The notes beneath the pieces are model-generated. The model did not search any database. It was not told the origin of the DNA and saw only the letters and a list, made by a program, of their open reading frames with translations. From Mariniflexile maritimum (GTDB taxonomy: Bacteria > Bacteroidota > Bacteroidia > Flavobacteriales > Flavobacteriaceae): DNA of 64,000 bases. The translations under genes and the position numbers were made by a program. Shown in pieces: positions 58,652 through 64,000 of this stretch (position 1 is its first letter; the number at the start of each line of letters is the position of its first letter). Location: contig NZ_WRPN01000008.1 of NCBI RefSeq assembly GCF_009746565.1, positions 62,001 through 126,000 on the forward strand, given 5' to 3'.

Positions 58652-59197
58652 TTAGCATTGGGCCAATATTTTTTCTTCAATGGCTTTTACGGCGTTGTAA
58701 TAAGACGATTTTAAGGTGTTTTCACTAATGTTTAAAATCTCCGATATTTGATGAAAACTTAAATCGTCAAAGTATTTCATTTGAAAAACCATTTTTTGTT
58801 TGTCTGTGAGTTCAGATATGGCTTTGTTCAATTTTAATTGTAGTTCATTGCCATTAAAAAAAATGTCTTGGGTTAAGTTTTTGATATAGGCGTTTGAATC
58901 TTGTTCAATGGATACTGAACTTTTAACCTTGTTTTTTTCTAAAAAGCGAATGGATTCATTGTAGGCTATTCTATACATCCAGGTATGTAGCGCGCTTTTT
59001 TCTTCAAAGTTGTGTATGCCATTAAAAATTCGGATGAAGGTTTCTTGTAGTACATCGTTAGCGTTATCATGGGTAACCACTATTTTCCGAATATGCCAAT
59101 ATAAGCGCTCTTGATAACGATCAAGCAAATCCTTAAAGGCTTTATTTTTGAACTTTGGATTTTTAAGTTTTTTTATAAGTTCAACATCTTGATTCAC
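58652..59197 (-). CDS. ECF RNA polymerase sigma factor (module 2)
   Basis: The 181-residue protein has sigma region 2 (THDNANDVLQETFIRIFNGI, HTWMYRIAYNESIRFLEKNK) and region 4 (LTDKQKMVFQMKYFDDLSFH, QISEILNISENTLKSSYYNA). It starts the operon of sigma, anti-sigma-like, LTxxQ-type and barrel genes. The gene is divergent from DUF2851 with about 105 bp between the starts; no clear -7 box was found in this gap. Confidence 0.93.
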   Translation of the reverse strand: MNQDVELIKKLKNPKFKNKAFKDLLDRYQERLYWHIRKIVVTHDNANDVLQETFIRIFNGIHNFEEKSALHTWMYRIAYNESIRFLEKNKVKSSVSIEQDSNAYIKNLTQDIFFNGNELQLKLNKAISELTDKQKMVFQMKYFDDLSFHQISEILNISENTLKSSYYNAVKAIEEKILAQC

Positions 59198-59302
59198 AAT
59201 TCGATGATTTTATAACTTAGACCCTTCTTTTATAGAATAGTTTGTTTTAAAATACAAAAAAATATTTACTTAAATTGCATTGTATTTTTTTACTTTAGTT
59301 GC

Positions 59303-60583
59303 ATGCAAGAAGATTTTTTACACTACATCTGGAAACATAAAAAATTTCAAATAACAAATTTAAAAACAACCCAAGGGGAAGCTGTTTGTGTGCATGGTGT
59401 AGGGCAACATAACCTGCATGCGGGCCCCGATTTTTTTAATGCCCAACTTTCCATTGGCAACCAATTGTGGGCGGGCAACGTGGAAATTCACATAAAATCG
59501 TCCGATTGGTACTTGCATAACCACGAACAGGACAAAGCTTACGACAACGTTATTTTGCACGTGGTCTGGGAACACGATACCGAGGTGTTTAGAAAAGATA
59601 ATACCACCATCCCTACTTTACGGTTACAGGATTTTGTAAGTAAAAATATTTTAGATAATTATTTAAAACTGATTTCTAAAAACAGTAAATGGATTAATTG
59701 TGAAAACGATTTTGCAAGCGTTGATGCTTTTGCTTTCGATAACTGGCTGGAGCGTTTGTATTTTGAGCGTTTGGAACGAAAAGCCGATGCCATAGACCTG
59801 CTTCTGGAAAAAACAAAGAACAATTGGGAAGCGGTTTTGTTTATGTTGTTGGCCAAAAACTTTGGGCTGAAGGTAAACGGCGATTCGTTTTTTAGCATCG
59901 CACAATCCGTTGATTTTTCTTTGGTACGGAAATCACAATCCAATCAGCTAACCTTAGAGGCCTTGTTGTTTGGGCAGGCAGGTTTGTTGGAAGAAGATAT
60001 AGAAGATGCTTATTACCTAAGCTGCACCAAAGAATACCGGTTTTTGAAGCAAAAGTTTCATTTAGATAATAGTAGCATAATGACGCCACAATTTTTTAGG
60101 TTGCGTCCGCCAAATTTCCCTACCATTAGGCTTTCTCAATTAGCAAGTCTGTACTGCAACAATCAAAATTTATTTTCAAAAATTTTAGAGCTTCACGCGC
60201 TGAACGATTTTTATGAACTTCTTAATGTATCGGCCTCAAGTTATTGGGACAGCCATTTTTCGTTTGGAAAAGTTTCAAAGCCATCAGCAAAAAGGCTAAC
60301 CAAGGCGTTTATAGATTTATTGCTTGTCAATACCATTTTGCCCATTAAATTTAGTTATGCAAAAAAAACCGGCCATGACGTTGATGCCAGCATCCTAAAA
60401 ATTTCAAATGAAATCGCTTCAGAAAAAAACAGTATTATTGATGCGTTCAACCATTTAAAAAAGGTATCGAAATCGGCAATGCAATCGCAGGCACTTCTTC
60501 AGCTTAAAACGGCCTATTGTAATAACAACAACTGTTTGCAATGCGCCATTGGCAATAAGCTTATCACCGGACAACCGTTATAA
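59303..60583 (+). CDS. DUF2851-family protein
   Basis: The 426-residue protein starts MQEDFLHYIWKHKKFQITNL and reads GVGQHNLHAGPDFFNAQLSI, WAGNVEIHIKSSDWYLHNHE and DNVILHVVWEHDTEV; these His- and Asp-rich motifs are the DUF2851 (PF11013) signature, giving a possible nuclease-like metal site. The C-terminal 80 residues are helical and end in NNCLQCAIGNKLI with a Cys-x2-Cys pair. Its function is unknown, though it is widely conserved in Bacteroidota. It is likely co-transcribed with the PspC gene (80 bp). Confidence 0.88.
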   Translation: MQEDFLHYIWKHKKFQITNLKTTQGEAVCVHGVGQHNLHAGPDFFNAQLSIGNQLWAGNVEIHIKSSDWYLHNHEQDKAYDNVILHVVWEHDTEVFRKDNTTIPTLRLQDFVSKNILDNYLKLISKNSKWINCENDFASVDAFAFDNWLERLYFERLERKADAIDLLLEKTKNNWEAVLFMLLAKNFGLKVNGDSFFSIAQSVDFSLVRKSQSNQLTLEALLFGQAGLLEEDIEDAYYLSCTKEYRFLKQKFHLDNSSIMTPQFFRLRPPNFPTIRLSQLASLYCNNQNLFSKILELHALNDFYELLNVSASSYWDSHFSFGKVSKPSAKRLTKAFIDLLLVNTILPIKFSYAKKTGHDVDASILKISNEIASEKNSIIDAFNHLKKVSKSAMQSQALLQLKTAYCNNNNCLQCAIGNKLITGQPL

Positions 60584-60663
60584 AAACCATCATCACCTCG
60601 TAACCCCGTAAACTTTAAACCCGCAAACTTTTAAACCTAATAACAAATTACTAAATTGCAGGC

Positions 60664-60891
60664 ATGAACAGCATTTACAAACCCTTATTGTTTTTTCAAA
60701 AACATGGTTATTTTGTTTGTCAGCGCATTGCCGAACGTTTGGGCATTCGTGCAAAAGTTGTACGCATAACTTTTATGTACTTAACCTTTGTAACCTTGGG
60801 TTTTGGTTTTGCCCTCTATTTGTTCATGGCTTTTTGGATGCGCATTAAAGATTTGATTTATACCAAGCGGTCTTCGGTCTTCGATTTATAG
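60664..60891 (+). CDS. PspC-domain small membrane protein
   Basis: The 75-residue protein reads FVCQRIAERLGIRAKVVRIT, then FMYLTFVTLGFGFALYLFMA, a PspC-like domain (PF04024) with one or two membrane helices. PspC-type proteins are involved in envelope stress response; here it is small and without regulator partners. It begins with ATG (60664) and is preceded by short AT-rich repeats. The following 210 bp to the SNF transporter hold no gene. Confidence 0.82.
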   Translation: MNSIYKPLLFFQKHGYFVCQRIAERLGIRAKVVRITFMYLTFVTLGFGFALYLFMAFWMRIKDLIYTKRSSVFDL

Positions 60892-61102
60892 TTATACCAA
60901 TTTATTTTCATATTTTTTTTAGGACTAAATTTTTTACGGGCATATTTTATTTGTAGTTACCGGCATTACGGAAAAAATTGCCTGAATCATTTTTTTTTGT
61001 AGGTTTAAGGCACTTAAATATTGAATTAGGGGAAAATGTTTATATTTTTTTACGATATTCGCCGTATTGATATTTTTTTTCAATCTTAAATTATAAAATT
61101 TT

Positions 61103-62773
61103 ATGTCGCAAACAAACGAGTCCTGGGGCTCACGTATCGGTCTCATTTTGGCAATGGCTGGAAATGCTGTTGGATTAGGTAACTTCCTCAGATTTCCCGT
61201 ACAAGCTGTTCAAAACGGGGGCGGTGCATTTATTATTCCTTATTTAGTGTGTTTTCTGTTAATGGGTATTCCTTTATTGTTTATCGAGTGGTCCTCTGGT
61301 AGGTTTGGCGGTAAATTTGGCAATCACAGTACGCCTTACATCCTCGACTCCATGGTCAAGGGACGTGTTTTAAAATACATTGGGGTCTTCGGTATTTTTA
61401 CCAATATAGCAGTTGTTTCCTATTATGCTTACATCGAATCCTGGACCATGTCTTATGTGTACCACTCCTTAACCGGAACTTTTTCTGGGATGTCGCAAAG
61501 CGAAGTGGCCGGTTTTTTCGATTCTTATATTGATATAGCACATAGCACAACCGGCATCCCGTACGAAGCGGTTTTATTTTATATCTTATGTTTAACCATA
61601 AACGTTTATATTCTTTCAAAAGGACTAAAGGGTGTTGAAAAAGTGGCGAAGATAGGCATGCCATTATTGATTTTATTTGGTATTATTTTGGCAGCAAGAG
61701 GTTACACATTGGGTACAAGTGGCGCTTCTGAAACCTTTCCAGATGCCAACGCTTGGGACGGACTAAACTTTTTATGGACACCACAATACAGTTCGCTGCT
61801 CGACTTAAAGGTTTGGATGGCCGCAGCGGGCCAAATATTCTTTACCCTCTCCGTTGGTATGGGTACCATCCACTGTTATGCGGCCTACTTAAAATCAAAG
61901 GATGATGTGGCCTTAAATGCTGTTTCTGCAGGTTTTATGAACGAGTTTGTTGAAGTGGTTTTAGGAAGTGCCATCGTTATTCCAATCGCTGCTGGTTATT
62001 TAGGTCTAGACTGGGTTTTAAACAATGCCGGTTTTGGTATGGCATTTCAAACCATGCCCTATCTATTTCAGCAATGGGGGCCATTTTTAGCGGCCATGGC
62101 TGGTTTTATGTGGTTTGGCCTCTTGTTTTTTGCGGGCATTACCAGTTCCTTGGCCATGGGAACACCTTGGATGGGCTTTATGCGCGACGAGTTTGGGTGG
62201 AGCAGTAATAAAGGAGCCTGGACCTTTGGGGCATTGGCGCTTATAATGGGCTTGCCCACGGTGTTTTTTTACCAACAAGGTGTTTTTGATGAATACGATT
62301 ATTGGGCAGGAACCGTAAGTTTGGTGGTTTTTGCCATGATGGAAACCATCTTGTTTTCATGGATATTCGGAATGAAAAAGGGTTGGAAGGAAATTACCGA
62401 TGGTGCCGATATTGTTGTGCCGCGTATCTACAAGTTCATCATTAAATTTATTACGCCCGTCATGCTGATCGTGGTGTTTTTAGGATCGGTTTTTGCACCA
62501 AAGGATAACGATTGGTCAGGAAATTTTAAAAGCTTGTTTTCTGGTGATGGTTGGGCCTTGTCGAATGCATCTATTATTAAAACCATCTCACAATCTGGTT
62601 TAAAGGAACAGCTTGCCGTAGCCACCGACCCAATGGTGATTGAAAGTTTAAACGACAAAATGTTTTATATAAACATGGCTAGAATAATGTTGATGGGATT
62701 GTTTATATTTATTTCATTATTAGTATATTTAGCATTTAATAAACGAAGAAAAGAAGGGAGGGCCACATTATGA
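61103..62773 (+). CDS. Sodium-dependent neurotransmitter-symporter-family transporter (SNF)
   Basis: The 556-residue protein has 11-12 membrane helices. NAVGLGNFLRFPVQAVQNGG and GAFIIPYLVCFLLMGIPLLF at the start are the sodium and substrate site motifs of the SNF family (LeuT-like). It imports an amino acid with Na+. The C-terminal stretch is longer than in LeuT. The final helix is followed by KRRKEGRATL, and its stop overlaps the start of a 47-residue membrane protein in an ATGA arrangement, typical of a MetP-MetS type pair. Confidence 0.95.
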   Translation: MSQTNESWGSRIGLILAMAGNAVGLGNFLRFPVQAVQNGGGAFIIPYLVCFLLMGIPLLFIEWSSGRFGGKFGNHSTPYILDSMVKGRVLKYIGVFGIFTNIAVVSYYAYIESWTMSYVYHSLTGTFSGMSQSEVAGFFDSYIDIAHSTTGIPYEAVLFYILCLTINVYILSKGLKGVEKVAKIGMPLLILFGIILAARGYTLGTSGASETFPDANAWDGLNFLWTPQYSSLLDLKVWMAAAGQIFFTLSVGMGTIHCYAAYLKSKDDVALNAVSAGFMNEFVEVVLGSAIVIPIAAGYLGLDWVLNNAGFGMAFQTMPYLFQQWGPFLAAMAGFMWFGLLFFAGITSSLAMGTPWMGFMRDEFGWSSNKGAWTFGALALIMGLPTVFFYQQGVFDEYDYWAGTVSLVVFAMMETILFSWIFGMKKGWKEITDGADIVVPRIYKFIIKFITPVMLIVVFLGSVFAPKDNDWSGNFKSLFSGDGWALSNASIIKTISQSGLKEQLAVATDPMVIESLNDKMFYINMARIMLMGLFIFISLLVYLAFNKRRKEGRATL

Positions 62774-62913
62774 ATACCGAAGCATTAATTATGTTAATAG
62801 GCGCACAAGGCGTTGTAATTTCCTTAATGTGTTACTTTTTCTATAGAGTTTTAACAACACCGCCTAACCCAGAGCCAGATTCCTATTCTGAGAATGACGA
62901 TGTAGTAAGATGA
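62770..62913 (+). CDS. Small MetS-like subunit of the SNF transporter
   Basis: This 47-residue frame starts at ATG 62770, overlaps the transporter stop by 4 bp (ATGA) and reads MNTEALIMLIGAQGVVISLM then CYFFYRVLTT, one membrane helix, and a short acidic tail PNPEPDSYSENDDVVR. Small single-helix proteins of this kind are found next to SNF transporters; the MetS subunit of the Corynebacterium methionine importer MetPS is the best-known example. Homology to MetS is only by size, topology and position. It is short and may have been missed in automatic annotation. Confidence 0.75.
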   Translation: MNTEALIMLIGAQGVVISLMCYFFYRVLTTPPNPEPDSYSENDDVVR

Positions 62914-62920
62914 CCATACA

Positions 62921-63820
62921 TTGAAATCCAATGTTAAAATATCCCGTTTCACGTTTTCGAGAAGTCAACGAAACGGGATATTTTTATTAATTGTGCTCAT
63001 CCTCTTTTTGCAAGGTATCTATTTCTTGGCGACCGCATTTTTTTGGGTGCCTTCAAAAGACTTGTCCATAAATAAAGCTGAATTGGCGAGATTCCAAAAG
63101 GAAATAGATACTCTTAAATGGGCCGAAATCGCATTGCGAAAACCAAAAACGTATCCCTTCAACCCGAATTATATAAGCGATTTTAAGGGTGCTGCCTTAG
63201 GAATGACCAATGAGGAAATTGATAGGTTGTTGGCCTTTAGAAAGCAAAACAAATGGATCAATTCCGCTCAACAATTTCAAGAAGTTACTAAAATTTCCGA
63301 TTCCTTATTAAACGCCATTTCGCCCTACTTTAAGTTTCCCGATTGGGTAACACATCCAACTAAAAAGGAGTATGCCGCTACCTATACTTTTAATAATGCA
63401 CCGAAAAGTTTTCAGCAAAAACAAGATTTGAATACGGCAACGGCACAACAGCTCCAAAAAATTAACGGGGTGGGCGCCGTACTTTCTGAACGGATACTAA
63501 AATTGCGGAATAAATTTAGTGGTGGATTTATCGATGTGGCACAACTTCAAGATGTGTATGGGTTAACGCCCGAGGTCATAGAACGCATCAGCGCAGAGTT
63601 TGCCGTAAAAACACCTCGTAACGTTCAAAAAATACTATTGAACAGGGCATCGGTTGATGAGTTGGTAACCATTCAGCATATCGATTACAATTTGGCCCAT
63701 CAAATTATCGAGCAGCGCCAATTGCGTGATGGCTTTAAATCTTTAGATGAATTAAAAAAAGTTAAGGACTTTCCAGTAAATAAAATCGATATAATTAAAT
63801 TATATTTGTCGCTTGACTGA
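62921..63820 (+). CDS. ComEA-like helix-hairpin-helix protein, membrane-anchored
   Basis: The 299-residue protein starts at TTG (62921) and has one membrane helix (about 19-39, FLLIVLILFLQGIYFLATAF). HhH motifs follow: RLLAFRKQNKWINSAQQFQE, DLNTATAQQLQKINGVGAVL (GVG turn), FIDVAQLQDVYGLTPEVIER and a C-terminal degenerate repeat. These resemble ComEA and other helix-hairpin-helix proteins that bind DNA in the periplasm. It could take part in DNA uptake, but no other competence gene lies nearby. It ends 14 bp before the acyl-CoA dehydrogenase start. Confidence 0.87.
   Translation: MKSNVKISRFTFSRSQRNGIFLLIVLILFLQGIYFLATAFFWVPSKDLSINKAELARFQKEIDTLKWAEIALRKPKTYPFNPNYISDFKGAALGMTNEEIDRLLAFRKQNKWINSAQQFQEVTKISDSLLNAISPYFKFPDWVTHPTKKEYAATYTFNNAPKSFQQKQDLNTATAQQLQKINGVGAVLSERILKLRNKFSGGFIDVAQLQDVYGLTPEVIERISAEFAVKTPRNVQKILLNRASVDELVTIQHIDYNLAHQIIEQRQLRDGFKSLDELKKVKDFPVNKIDIIKLYLSLD
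63801..63808 (+). promoter_or_regulatory. -7 box TATATTTG before the acyl-CoA dehydrogenase gene
   Basis: TATATTTG matches TAnnTTTG inside the end of the HhH gene (the stop is at 63818-63820), 27 bp before the ATG at 63835. This suggests that the acyl-CoA dehydrogenase gene has its own promoter. Confidence 0.5.
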
Positions 63821-63834
63821 AAAAGAAAGCATAA

Positions 63835-64000
63835 ATGAATAGTATGTACTTCACGGAAGAGCATCAACTTTTTAGAAAAAGTTTACAGGATTTTTTACAA
63901 AAAGAAGTGGTTCCACACATTGAAACTTGGGAAAAAGCGGGTAAAATAGATCGGTTTATTTGGAAGAAATTTGGCGACATGGGCTTTTTTGGTATCAACT
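63835..64000 (+). CDS. Acyl-CoA dehydrogenase, N-terminal part (cut by window edge)
   Basis: This open frame starts at ATG 63835 and runs out of the window. The first 55 residues read MNSMYFTEEHQLFRKSLQDF, LQKEVVPHIETWEKAGKIDR and FIWKKFGDMGFFGIN: the FTEEHQxxRKSxxxF and GDMGFFGI motifs are the standard N-terminal domain of acyl-CoA dehydrogenases, FAD enzymes of beta-oxidation or related degradation. Confidence 0.9.
   Translation, partial: MNSMYFTEEHQLFRKSLQDFLQKEVVPHIETWEKAGKIDRFIWKKFGDMGFFGIN

Overview
The window looks like chromosome from a member of the Flavobacteriia (phylum Bacteroidota). The evidence is: promoter -7 boxes of the Bacteroidota form TAnnTTTG (for example 23897-23904 and 37204-37211); a tmRNA whose tag reads GENNYALAA; a type IX secretion sorting domain on a subtilisin-like protease; TTG starts; and families typical of the group (CreD, DUF2851, DUF1343/NamZ, SYLF, DUF134). 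It holds about 68 protein genes, one tmRNA, no rRNA or tRNA, no recognisable insertion sequence and no CRISPR array.

Layout. 1-14.9 kb is a stress and envelope block, mostly on the minus strand: flavin/PNPOx protein (cut by the window edge), copper-binding Csp-like protein, DJ-1/PfpI protein, Spx-like protein, AraC regulator, response regulator plus PAS histidine kinase, SLC13 permease plus MscS channel, NADP-dependent oxidoreductase, nitroreductase, AI-2E-type permease, Rho-N-like protein, CsbD, BrkB/YihY, and a SYLF gene broken by a stop codon in its signal peptide. 15.1-17.4 kb is an Mla-type lipid transport operon (permease, ATPase, MCE protein). 17.7-18.3 kb is ssrA with a long leader. 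18.5-25.9 kb holds an SDR, DUF2809, a creD / winged-helix regulator / membrane protein cluster with two matching operators, kdsA, typA and a YgjV-like protein.

26.1-36.9 kb is a surface-polysaccharide and secreted-protein island, AT-richer than its surroundings from about 27.5 kb: two tandem O-antigen flippases, a GT2 glycosyltransferase, a phosphoethanolamine-transferase-like enzyme, a secreted adhesin-like protein, a type IX secreted subtilase, two more GT2 enzymes and an FtsE-type ATPase. 37.2-44.4 kb has a 1008-residue TPR protein with an outer-membrane barrel partner, a methyltransferase, a YkgJ cysteine-cluster protein and a sterol-desaturase-like hydroxylase. 44.5-46.0 kb contains the decayed C-terminal part of an HpaII-type restriction enzyme beside an HNH endonuclease, with no methyltransferase. 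46.2-49.8 kb has a serine hydrolase and NamZ-like muramidase (probable peptidoglycan recycling) and a LolC/E-type permease.

50.0-52.9 kb has a CIA30 protein and a DUF134 / MBL-fold / NifX-like group that diverges from a thioesterase across a promoter with two identical palindromes. 52.9-59.2 kb carries two parallel ECF sigma modules, each followed by a membrane anti-sigma-like protein and a small exported LTxxQ/CpxP-like protein; the first also has an EF-hand protein and a c-type cytochrome lipoprotein. 59.3-64 kb has DUF2851, PspC, an SNF-family sodium symporter with a 47-residue MetS-like partner, a helix-hairpin-helix protein and the start of an acyl-CoA dehydrogenase.

The most rewarding points for follow-up are the two operator pairs (creD cluster and DUF134/thioesterase), the paired ECF modules, the HpaII relic, the amber codon in the SYLF gene, the long ssrA leader, and two REP-like elements with conserved arms and variable hairpins. 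I did not identify a clearly new defence or biosynthetic system.
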